A stretch of DNA of 5,865 nt, taken from NCBI GenBank assembly GCA_025927435.1, contig JAICLM010000137.1, positions 1 to 5,865 on the forward strand, read 5' to 3'. The position numbers were made by a program, and so were the translations under genes. The DNA is from Thermoleophilia bacterium (GTDB taxonomy: Bacteria; Actinomycetota; Thermoleophilia; Gaiellales; Gaiellaceae). The stretch's first letter is position 1; every line of letters starts with the position of its first letter. Shown one piece after another: positions 1 through 5,123 of the stretch. Under the pieces are notes generated by a model that was not told the DNA's origin, searched no databases, and saw only the letters and a list, made by a program, of their open reading frames with translations.

Positions 1-473
1 CCCTTCAGTCCGAGCGCCTCGGCGCGGGCTCGGGTGTAGGAGACGAGGAACGAGCCGACAACGGCCGCCACGGCGACGACGACCGCCCAGTCCTGGCCGT
101 GTCGCGAGAAGACGAGCGCGATCGCGGCCAGCATTGCTCCCTCGCCGACGCGGTCGGTCGTCGAGTCGATGAACGCGCCGAACGGGGTGGACTTGCCGCC
201 TACGCGAGCGAGCGCGCCGTCGAGGATGTCGAGCAGCGAGCCCACGACGAAGATGCCGGCGGCGAGCCAGTAGACGAGCCACGCGGTGGTCCTGTCCGCG
301 AACGGAACAAGAACGGCGGCCGCGAGACAGAGAGAGACCCCGGCGGCGGTGAGGACGTTCGGCGTCACGCGCGTGCGCGCAAGCCTTGTCACCGACCGGC
401 TGGCGATGGAACGGGCCCCGGACGTGTACCCGTGCTTGACACGCCGGAGTGAGGTCGAGTTCATCTCGATCAT
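1..473 (-). CDS. CDP-alcohol phosphatidyltransferase, PgsA1/phosphatidylinositol-phosphate synthase-like (3' end outside window)
   Basis: This is an integral membrane enzyme that moves a phosphatidyl group from CDP-diacylglycerol to an alcohol. The visible 157 residues hold the full family signature: D82, D85-G86, A89-R90, G99, D103 and D107, spaced D-x2-D-G-x2-A-R-x8-G-x3-D-x3-D; the aspartates bind the metal and the CDP group. Hydrophobic stretches at about 40-58, 64-81 and 127-144 fit membrane helices. The segments TPNVLTAAG (37-45) and SYTRARAEALGLKG (near the window edge) resemble mycobacterial PgsA1, which makes phosphatidylinositol phosphate from inositol-1-phosphate. The substrate is therefore probably inositol phosphate; phosphatidylglycerophosphate synthase or a di-myo-inositol-phosphate-phosphate synthase are alternatives. 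Family members are usually about 200 residues, so roughly 50 are missing at the C-terminus. The start at 473 is chosen because AGGA lies 5 bases upstream; an in-frame ATG at 464 is the alternative. The start is 22 bases after the PAP2 stop codon. Confidence 0.88.
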   Translation of the reverse strand, partial: MIEMNSTSLRRVKHGYTSGARSIASRSVTRLARTRVTPNVLTAAGVSLCLAAAVLVPFADRTTAWLVYWLAAGIFVVGSLLDILDGALARVGGKSTPFGAFIDSTTDRVGEGAMLAAIALVFSRHGQDWAVVVAVAAVVGSFLVSYTRARAEALGLK

Positions 474-513
474 CGCAATCCTGCTATGGCCAAGACTATA
501 GCAGGTTTGCGAT
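472..513 (-). promoter_or_regulatory. 16-bp inverted repeat enclosing the RBS of the phosphatidyltransferase gene
   Basis: Arms 472-487 and 498-513 are complementary at 15 of 16 positions (the only mismatch is 479/506), with a 10-base loop at 488-497. In the minus-strand mRNA the upstream arm is the last codons of the PAP2 gene plus the first bases of its TAG stop (496-498). The downstream arm holds the AGGA ribosome binding site (479-482) and two bases of the ATG (471-473). The fold would hide the start until ribosomes finishing the PAP2 gene open it, which suggests translational coupling. There is no following U-run, so it does not look like an intrinsic terminator. A protein-binding palindrome is an alternative reading. 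Confidence 0.55.
495..503 (-). promoter_or_regulatory. Possible internal extended -10 promoter before the phosphatidyltransferase gene
   Basis: On the minus strand 503-495 reads TGCTATAGT, a TGn extension followed by a hexamer matching TATAAT at 5 of 6 positions. No good -35 is visible, which extended -10 promoters tolerate. Transcription would begin near 488, inside the loop of the inverted repeat, giving a leader of about 15 bases that keeps the AGGA site but lacks the upstream hairpin arm. The bases also encode the end of the PAP2 gene, so chance is possible. Confidence 0.3.
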
Positions 514-1251
514 AACGGGCCCTACCGCCCGCAGGCGGCCGAAGAGCCGCGGTCCCCAGGTCGTGGCGAGCAGCGCCGCGACCGCCACGGCGATCCCTGC
601 GAGTACGTCGAGGACGTAGTGATTGGCCGTCGCGATGACGCAGAACCAGACCCAGAGCGGCCAAATGGCCCAGAGCGCCTTCGCCCAGATCGTCCGGCAC
701 GTGCTCACGAGGAACCAGCCGACGATCAGTGCGTCCGCCGCGTGCAGGCTCGGCATCGCGGCGTAGGAGTTTCCGAGAGTCTGCAGGAGCGCGCTGGAGT
801 GGTTCACGCCGTCGACGAATCCCTTGTCGGGGAACATCCACGGAGGCGCGGTCGGCATCAGCCAGAAGCCGAGGAGCCCCACGATGTTCGCGAGCAGGAT
901 CGTGTTGCGGAAGCGACTGAAGGCCTCGTGCCGGCGGAGATAGACCCAGAGCAGGGTCAGGCCGATCACGGTGAACTCCGAGTTCCAGTAGGTCCAGGCC
1001 GCAGCCGTCAGCAGCGCCGACGACGAGTCGGCGATTCGCGCCACGCTCAGCTCGTAGAGGTGGTGGGTCAAGTGCCGTTCGAGCGAGATCACACGCAAGC
1101 CGTTCATGACGGCTTTGCTCGGATCGTGGTCGGTCAGATGCCGGACAACGAGGTACGTGAAATAGAAGCCGAACCAGATGGTCAGCTGTAGCCCGAAGTC
1201 CCTCCAACCGCGCGGAAGCACCTTTTGTCCCAGAGCGACGACCCGCTCCAT
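496..1251 (-). CDS. PAP2-superfamily membrane protein (inositolphosphotransferase/phosphatase type, AUR1-like)
   Basis: The product is a 251-residue polytopic membrane protein of the PAP2 superfamily, which cleaves or transfers phosphate on lipids through a histidine intermediate. The two catalytic motifs are clear: AAMPSLHAA with H170, and ATANHYVLD with H211 and D215. The M-P-S-L-H form and an upstream PTAPPW (133-138) are typical of the PAP2_3 branch that includes yeast AUR1 inositol phosphorylceramide synthase, rather than the K-x6-RP/PSGH form of soluble acid phosphatases. Hydrophobic segments lie at about 19-37, 91-106, 115-132, 172-185, 192-209 and 213-232, so roughly six helices place the active site at the membrane face. 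The ATG at 1251 is preferred; an in-frame GTG at 1278 would add nine residues but is preceded by a pyrimidine-rich stretch without a Shine-Dalgarno. The gene follows moaA by 48 bases and precedes the phosphatidyltransferase by 22. Its substrate is unknown; a phosphoinositide is an inference from the neighbour. Confidence 0.85.
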   Translation of the reverse strand: MERVVALGQKVLPRGWRDFGLQLTIWFGFYFTYLVVRHLTDHDPSKAVMNGLRVISLERHLTHHLYELSVARIADSSSALLTAAAWTYWNSEFTVIGLTLLWVYLRRHEAFSRFRNTILLANIVGLLGFWLMPTAPPWMFPDKGFVDGVNHSSALLQTLGNSYAAMPSLHAADALIVGWFLVSTCRTIWAKALWAIWPLWVWFCVIATANHYVLDVLAGIAVAVAALLATTWGPRLFGRLRAVGPVIANLL

Positions 1252-1299
1252 GCCGTCCACTCTAGACCGTGGGGTCACAGGAGGGCTAGCCCAGGGTGA

Positions 1300-2322
1300 C
1301 TATCCGCCAATGTAGGACATCTCGACCTTCGGCAATGAAGCGGTTTCCGCGGTTCGCAGCTCGGAGTAGCGGTCGGTTCGGCGCGTCCAGAGCGTGCGCA
1401 GCTGCTCGGTGAGCTCTTTGTCGGAGGCTCCGAGGCGCAGCGGCGCGCGGAGGTCGTGGCCGCGCGCGGCGAACAGACAGGTGTACAGCCGTCCCTCGGC
1501 CGAGAGGCGGGCCCGGGAGCAACCGCCGCAGAACGGCTGCGTGACGGACGCGACCACGCCGATCTCGCCCGCGCCGTCGACGTAGCGCCAGCGGCGCGCC
1601 GTTGCGTCCGGCCGCTCCGCCGCCACCGGCTCGAGCGGCCAGCGCTCCGAGATGCGGCCGACGATCTCCTCGGCACTGACGACGTCCTCGAGCCGCCAGC
1701 CGTTCGTGGAGCCGACGTCCATGTACTCGATGAAGCGCAGCACGTGGCCGCTGCCGCGGAAGTGGTCCGCGAGCGAGAGCAGGTCGCCGTCGTTCGCGCC
1801 GCGCTTGACGACCGCGTTGACCTTGACCGGGAGCCCGGCGGCCGCGGCCGCGTCGATTCCCTCGAGCACGCGTTGCACGGGGAAGTCGACGTCGTTCATC
1901 GCGCGGAACGCGTCGTCGTCGAGCGAGTCGAGGCTGACGGTGACGCGGCCGAGTCCTGCGGCGGCGAGCGCCTCGGCCTTCTGCGCGAGCACGGAGCCGT
2001 TCGTGGTCAGGGCGAGCTCGAGGCGGCTGCCGCCGTCGGGCCTCTCGATCGCCGCGAGCAGCTCGACGAGATGCTCGACGTTGCGGCGCACGAGCGGCTC
2101 GCCGCCCGTGATCCGGACGGTGCGGACGCCGAGGGCGGCGAAGATGCCGACCACGCGGGCCAGCTCTTCGAATGTGAGCAGCTCGCGGCGCTCGAGGAAT
2201 GCGTAGTCGCGCCCGAAGACCTCCTTCGGCATGCAGTAGACGCAGCGAAAGTTGCAGCGGTCGGTGATCGAGATGCGGAGGGTCTCGAGTGGGCGCCCGA
2301 GACGGTCGAGGAGCGGCTCCAT
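1300..2322 (-). CDS. moaA: GTP 3',8-cyclase MoaA (molybdenum cofactor biosynthesis, radical SAM)
   Basis: MoaA turns GTP into 3',8-cyclo-7,8-dihydro-GTP, the first step of molybdenum cofactor synthesis, in the cytoplasm; MoaC then forms cyclic pyranopterin monophosphate. The 340-residue product has the radical SAM cluster motif CNFRCVYC (C23, C27, C30), the SAM-binding GGEP (73-76), and the C-terminal second [4Fe-4S] cluster motif C-x2-C-x13-C (C265, C268, C282) that binds GTP. It ends in the Gly-Gly tail required in this family (MSYIGG), so it appears intact and active. Length matches the usual 320-350. The ATG at 2322 is chosen because the distance to the LRISITDRCN block then fits the family; a GTG at 2358 would add 12 residues and overlap pepT by 20 bases. 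The start lies 16 bases after the pepT stop, so co-transcription is likely. No other cofactor gene (moaC, moaE, moeA) is in view. Confidence 0.96.
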   Translation of the reverse strand: MEPLLDRLGRPLETLRISITDRCNFRCVYCMPKEVFGRDYAFLERRELLTFEELARVVGIFAALGVRTVRITGGEPLVRRNVEHLVELLAAIERPDGGSRLELALTTNGSVLAQKAEALAAAGLGRVTVSLDSLDDDAFRAMNDVDFPVQRVLEGIDAAAAAGLPVKVNAVVKRGANDGDLLSLADHFRGSGHVLRFIEYMDVGSTNGWRLEDVVSAEEIVGRISERWPLEPVAAERPDATARRWRYVDGAGEIGVVASVTQPFCGGCSRARLSAEGRLYTCLFAARGHDLRAPLRLGASDKELTEQLRTLWTRRTDRYSELRTAETASLPKVEMSYIGG

Positions 2323-2338
2323 ACCTGCAGTGTGCCCG

Positions 2339-3595
2339 TTACTGCTCGGCCCAGACACGCGCGAGCTCGACGAGCGTGGCGGCGGCTAAGCCCATGTCCT
2401 CGACACAGATCCACTCGCGCTCGCTGTGCGCGTCGTGGCCTCCCGTGAAGATGTTCGCCGAGGGCAGCCCCATCTCGGTGAGTGCGGAGCCGTCCGTGCC
2501 GCCGCGAATGGACGTCTCCTTCGGCTCGAGCCCGACGCGGCGGATCGCCTCCTCGAGGTTCGCGACGATCCGAGGGTGCCGCTCGAGCGCGGCGCGCGGG
2601 TTGCGGTACTGGATGCGGTCCTCGACCTCGATCGTGCAGCGCTGCTCCGCCGCGCAGACCTCTTCCGCGAGGCCGCGCAGAAACGCGACGTGCTGGGCAA
2701 GGAGGTCGTCGTCGAAGTCGCGCACGATAAAGCGCAGCTCGACCGCGGACGAGTCGCCCTCGACGAGGACGGGATGGACGTAACCGTCGCGTCCCTCGGT
2801 CGTCTCGGGCGAGAGGCGATCCTGCGGGAGGCGGGCGAGGATCTCTCCGGCGAGCTTGATCGCGTTCACGAGCTCGCCGCTCGCCCAGCCGGGGTGGATC
2901 GCGCGCCCGTGGATGTGCATGCGCACCTGCGCGCCGGAGAACGTCTCGGTCTGCAGCTCGCCGGCGGTCGACCCGTCGACCGTGTAGGCGGCGGTGGCGC
3001 CGAAGCTCTCGACCGGGAAGTGAATGACGCCCCGACCGACCTCCTCGTCCGGATTGAACGCGACTTTCACCGTGCCGTGCGGGACCTCCGGATGCTCGAC
3101 GAGATATGCGACGGCGGCCATGATCTCCGCGACGCCGGCCTTGTCGTCGGCCCCGAGGAGGGTAGTCCCGTCGGTCGTGATCAGGTCGTGGCCGACGTGG
3201 TTCTCGAGCTCCGGGGACTGCTCGGGCCTGATCACCTGGCCGGAGCCGCCGAGCACGATCTCGCCGCCGTCGTAGCGCACGCGCTGCGGCGAGACTCCGG
3301 CGCCGCTCACCTCGCGTGCCGTGTCGACGTGGGCGAAGAGCGCGATCGTCGGCACCTCGTGCTCGACGGTCGCGGGAAGGGTCCCGGTGACGTAGCCGTG
3401 CTCGTCCATGGTCACGTCGGCGAGGCCGACGTCGTCGAGCTCGTCGCGGAGGAGTCGCAGCAGCTCGAGCTGGCCGGGCGTGCTCGGATACGTGTCCGAT
3501 TCCTCGTCCGAGCGGGTGTCGATGCGGACGTAGCGCATGAGGCGCTCGGCTGCGTCCTCAGCGAGCCGAGCGGCGAGCGTCGTCTCCGTGGCCAT
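2339..3595 (-). CDS. pepT: Peptidase T (tripeptide aminopeptidase, M20B)
   Basis: PepT is a cytoplasmic di-zinc aminopeptidase that releases the N-terminal residue of tripeptides, late in protein turnover. The 418-residue product (E. coli PepT is about 408) carries every expected residue: AHVDT (zinc ligand H89, catalytic D91), LLGADDKAG (bridging D150), NPDEEVGRG (catalytic E184, ligand E185), TVDGS (D207) and GGHDAHSEREWI (H390). Spacing follows Salmonella PepT H78/D140/E173/E174/D196/H379 with a shift of 10-11 residues. The region around 215-325 is the M20 lid/dimerisation domain. The start at 3595 is preferred over an in-frame ATG at 3619, because it gives the residues MATETTLAARL and sits exactly 6 bases after a TACACT -10-like hexamer; the longer start would overlap the start codon of the divergent gene. 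No Shine-Dalgarno is visible, in line with a leaderless message. It is the probable first gene of the minus-strand operon. Confidence 0.96.
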   Translation of the reverse strand: MATETTLAARLAEDAAERLMRYVRIDTRSDEESDTYPSTPGQLELLRLLRDELDDVGLADVTMDEHGYVTGTLPATVEHEVPTIALFAHVDTAREVSGAGVSPQRVRYDGGEIVLGGSGQVIRPEQSPELENHVGHDLITTDGTTLLGADDKAGVAEIMAAVAYLVEHPEVPHGTVKVAFNPDEEVGRGVIHFPVESFGATAAYTVDGSTAGELQTETFSGAQVRMHIHGRAIHPGWASGELVNAIKLAGEILARLPQDRLSPETTEGRDGYVHPVLVEGDSSAVELRFIVRDFDDDLLAQHVAFLRGLAEEVCAAEQRCTIEVEDRIQYRNPRAALERHPRIVANLEEAIRRVGLEPKETSIRGGTDGSALTEMGLPSANIFTGGHDAHSEREWICVEDMGLAAATLVELARVWAEQ

Positions 3596-3601
3596 CGCGC
3601 G

Positions 3602-3607
3602 AGTGTA
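3602..3607 (-). promoter_or_regulatory. Putative -10 element for a leaderless pepT transcript
   Basis: On the minus strand 3607-3602 reads TACACT, matching the TANNNT core of a housekeeping -10 box, followed by exactly six bases (CGCGCG) and the ATG of pepT. This spacing puts the transcription start on or next to the A of the start codon, the usual leaderless arrangement in Actinobacteria. No Shine-Dalgarno lies before the ATG. The -35 region is weak, and any -35 falls inside the divergent gene. Confidence 0.5.
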
Positions 3608-3611
3608 CGTT
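3606..3611 (+). promoter_or_regulatory. Putative -10 element for a leaderless YczE-family gene transcript
   Basis: TACGTT at 3606-3611 fits TANNNT and is followed by six bases (CGGGCC) and the ATG at 3618. It overlaps the divergent pepT -10 by the TA at 3606-3607, so the two polymerase sites would be mutually exclusive. No Shine-Dalgarno is present before the ATG. A -35 would lie inside the pepT coding region and is not clear by eye. Confidence 0.45.
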
Positions 3612-3617
3612 CGGGCC

Positions 3618-4220
3618 ATGCGCGTGCGTCTCGTGCAGCTGTACCTCGGCCTGATCCTCTACGGCTTCAGCTCCTCGCTGCTGGTCCTCGCGACCCTCGG
3701 GCTCGATCCGTGGGACGTCTTCCACCAGGGGCTGTCCCGGACGTTCGGTCTCGCGATCGGGACGTGGGCGATCATCGTCGGGGCCGTCGTGCTCCTGCTC
3801 TGGATCCCGCTGCGCCAGCGGCCGGGCATCGGCACGGTCAGCAACGTCGTCCTCGTGGGCCTGACGATGAACGTCGTGCTCGGGCACGTGGGCGCGCCGC
3901 ACGCGATGGCGGCGCGGATCGCGTGCCTGGTCTGCGGCGTCTTCCTCAACGGCGTCGCGACCGGCGCGTACATCGGGGCGGGGCTCGGGCCGGGACCGCG
4001 TGACGGCCTGATGACCGGGATAGCGGCACGGGGTCATTCGATTCGCGTCGTTCGCACCGGGATCGAGGTAACCGTGCTCGTCACCGGCTGGCTGCTCGGC
4101 GGCACCGTGGGAGTCGGCACGGTCGTCTATGCGCTGTCGATCGGCCCGCTTGCGCACGTGTTCATCCCGCTCTTCGCGCGGGGCCGGCCGACGCCGGAGC
4201 ACGCCCTGGAGGCCGTATAG
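3618..4220 (+). CDS. YczE/YyaS/YitT-family integral membrane protein
   Basis: This 200-residue protein is nearly all hydrophobic, with about five membrane segments (roughly 7-27, 48-64, 72-90, 98-119 and 147-183, the last probably two). The segment LGLDPWDVFHQGLS (27-40) and the following G-IGT (47-49) and PLRQRPGIGT (64-73) are characteristic of the YczE-type branch. The biochemical function of the family is not established; Bacillus subtilis YczE has been linked to antibiotic production, but the role of this copy cannot be read from sequence. The pattern L-G-x2-P-x-D-x4-G occurs twice, at 27-38 and 123-134, suggesting an internal duplication. The start at 3618 is chosen because it begins MRVRLVQLYLGL, the family's usual N-terminus, and follows a TANNNT hexamer at 6 bases; an upstream in-frame ATG at 3537 would lie inside pepT and add a non-membrane stretch. 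The next gene begins at its stop codon, so the two are probably co-transcribed. Confidence 0.87.
   Translation: MRVRLVQLYLGLILYGFSSSLLVLATLGLDPWDVFHQGLSRTFGLAIGTWAIIVGAVVLLLWIPLRQRPGIGTVSNVVLVGLTMNVVLGHVGAPHAMAARIACLVCGVFLNGVATGAYIGAGLGPGPRDGLMTGIAARGHSIRVVRTGIEVTVLVTGWLLGGTVGVGTVVYALSIGPLAHVFIPLFARGRPTPEHALEAV
4208..4212 (+). promoter_or_regulatory. Shine-Dalgarno GGAGG positioned for an ATA start of the EamA gene
   Basis: GGAGG lies 4 bases before the ATA at 4217-4219, which overlaps the TAG stop of the YczE-family gene (4218-4220). It is 52 bases away from the first in-frame ATG (4265), too far to serve that codon directly. Its position argues that translation of the transporter begins at or near the stop of the preceding gene. 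The bases also encode part of the upstream protein (Leu-Glu-Ala), so coincidence cannot be excluded. Confidence 0.45.
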
Positions 4221-5065
4221 CCGCCGTCGCGCTGGCGCTCGCGTCGGCGCTCCTCTTCGGCGCGATGAGCGTGGCGCTGCGGATGGCGCTCGACCGCGAC
4301 CCGGACGTCGCCCTGGGGACGATCGCGACCTCTGCCACGGCGCTGCTCGTCGCGCTCGTCGCAGCGGCGGCCGAGACGCCGGCGCGCGGCCTTCACCTCT
4401 CATCGGCCTGGCCGTTCCTGCTCGCCGGACTGCTCTCACCGGGCGCCGCCCAGATCCTCGTCACGGTCGCGATCCGGGAGTCGGGGTCCTCGCGCGTGTC
4501 GATGATCTTCGGTACGGCGCCGCTCGTCTCGGTCACGATCGCGCTCATCTTCCTCAGCGAGCCTGCGAGTGCACCGCTCATCGCCGGTGCGGTGCTCATC
4601 GTCGGCGGCGGAGTGCTGCTCGCCCGCGAGAAGGAACGGCCCGCGCACCTGAACCAACTCGGCCTCGTCTTCGCCTTCGCCGGGGCCACGCTGTTCGCGA
4701 TCCGGGACAACCTCGTGCGGCACCTCGCGGTCGGGAGTACCGCCGTGCCGCCCGCGGTCGCCGCGGCCGCCGCGCTGCTCGGCGGCACCGCGCTGATCGC
4801 CGCCTGGGCGCGGCAGGGGATCGGCCGTCGCTGGGTCGGCTTCTTGCCTGCGGGCGTACTGTTCGGCGCTTCGTACGTCTCGCTCTTCGAGGCGTACTAC
4901 CGCGGCCGGGTCACGGTGGTCGCGCCGCTCGTCGCGATCGAGTCGCTGTTCGGTGTCGCGCTCTCCGCATGGCTGCTGCGGCATTCGGAGCTCGTAGGAA
5001 AGCGACTGTTCCTCGGCGCAGCGCTGATCGTCGCCGGCGGCGCGCTCATCGGCGCCTTCAGGTGA
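4217..5065 (+). CDS. EamA/DMT-superfamily transporter (first canonical ATG at 4265)
   Basis: This is a membrane permease of the drug/metabolite transporter superfamily with two EamA repeats, about residues 1-125 and 133-282. Substrates in the family range from amino acids to purines and drugs, and nothing here narrows the choice. Near the end of repeat one stand TAPLVSVTIALIFLSEP and a glycine-rich helix (LIVGGGVLLA); repeat two ends with VAPLVAIESLFGVALSAWLL and AALIVAGGALIGAF, the standard EamA closing helices. The reading frame continues upstream of the ATG at 4265 with AAVALALASALLFGA, which completes the first helix. Without those residues the protein has 266 residues and only part of helix one. 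No ATG, GTG or TTG exists in that upstream stretch. An ATA at 4217, 4 bases after GGAGG and overlapping the previous stop, gives 282 residues and ten helices. I therefore extend the gene to 4217, with 4265 as the conservative start. Confidence 0.86.
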   Translation: MAAVALALASALLFGAMSVALRMALDRDPDVALGTIATSATALLVALVAAAAETPARGLHLSSAWPFLLAGLLSPGAAQILVTVAIRESGSSRVSMIFGTAPLVSVTIALIFLSEPASAPLIAGAVLIVGGGVLLAREKERPAHLNQLGLVFAFAGATLFAIRDNLVRHLAVGSTAVPPAVAAAAALLGGTALIAAWARQGIGRRWVGFLPAGVLFGASYVSLFEAYYRGRVTVVAPLVAIESLFGVALSAWLLRHSELVGKRLFLGAALIVAGGALIGAFR

Positions 5066-5075
5066 GTTGCATATC

Positions 5076-5084
5076 TGCTATAAC
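5076..5084 (+). promoter_or_regulatory. Candidate dnaK promoter (extended -10)
   Basis: TGCTATAAC at 5076-5084 is a TGn extended -10 with 5 of 6 matches to TATAAT, placed 11 bases after the EamA stop. The -35 is poor (TTCAGG at 5057-5062, 16-base spacer), which an extended -10 can offset. Transcription would start near 5091, leaving a leader of about 33 bases with the dnaK Shine-Dalgarno. A second, weaker pairing is TTGCAT (5067-5072) with TAGATT (5091-5096), spacer 18. No CIRCE (HrcA) or HAIR (HspR) inverted repeat is present in 5066-5123. Confidence 0.45.
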
Positions 5085-5106
5085 CAGGCTTAGATTTTCT
5101 TACCAG

Positions 5107-5112
5107 AGGAGG
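5107..5112 (+). promoter_or_regulatory. dnaK Shine-Dalgarno
   Basis: AGGAGG, within AGAGGAGG at 5105-5112, lies 11 bases before the ATG at 5124. It is the strongest ribosome binding site in the window and fits a highly expressed chaperone. It fixes the dnaK start, which also begins with the conserved MAKTIGIDLGTTNS. Confidence 0.8.
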
Positions 5113-5123
5113 CAGAACACAAT

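Noticed and set aside
472..513. Inverted repeat as a rho-independent terminator
   Set aside because: Neither strand has a T-run after the stem, and on the minus strand the next gene starts inside it.
1282..1297. Palindrome GGGCTAGCCC between moaA and the PAP2 gene
   Set aside because: It is only 10 bp with no loop and no T-run, too short and common in GC-rich DNA to call a terminator or operator.
2323..2334. CACACT-N6-ATG before moaA as a third leaderless promoter
   Set aside because: It resembles the pepT element but lacks the first T of TANNNT, and the gene is 16 bases after pepT, so read-through suffices.
2323..2358. GTG at 2358 as the moaA start
   Set aside because: The added residues (SGPSSNGHTAG) look non-conserved, no Shine-Dalgarno precedes the GTG, and the ATG at 2322 gives the usual spacing to the radical SAM motif.
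2426..4003. Long plus-strand open frame (525 codons) across pepT and the YczE-family gene
   Set aside because: It lies antisense to the clearly conserved pepT and out of frame with the next gene. Its product is Arg/Asp/Ala-rich low-complexity sequence, typical of shadow frames in GC-rich DNA.
4100..4265. Programmed -1 frameshift fusing the YczE-family protein to the EamA transporter
   Set aside because: The frames would allow it, but there is no X-XXY-YYZ slippery heptamer before the TAG. A GGAGG before an overlapping start explains the junction more simply.
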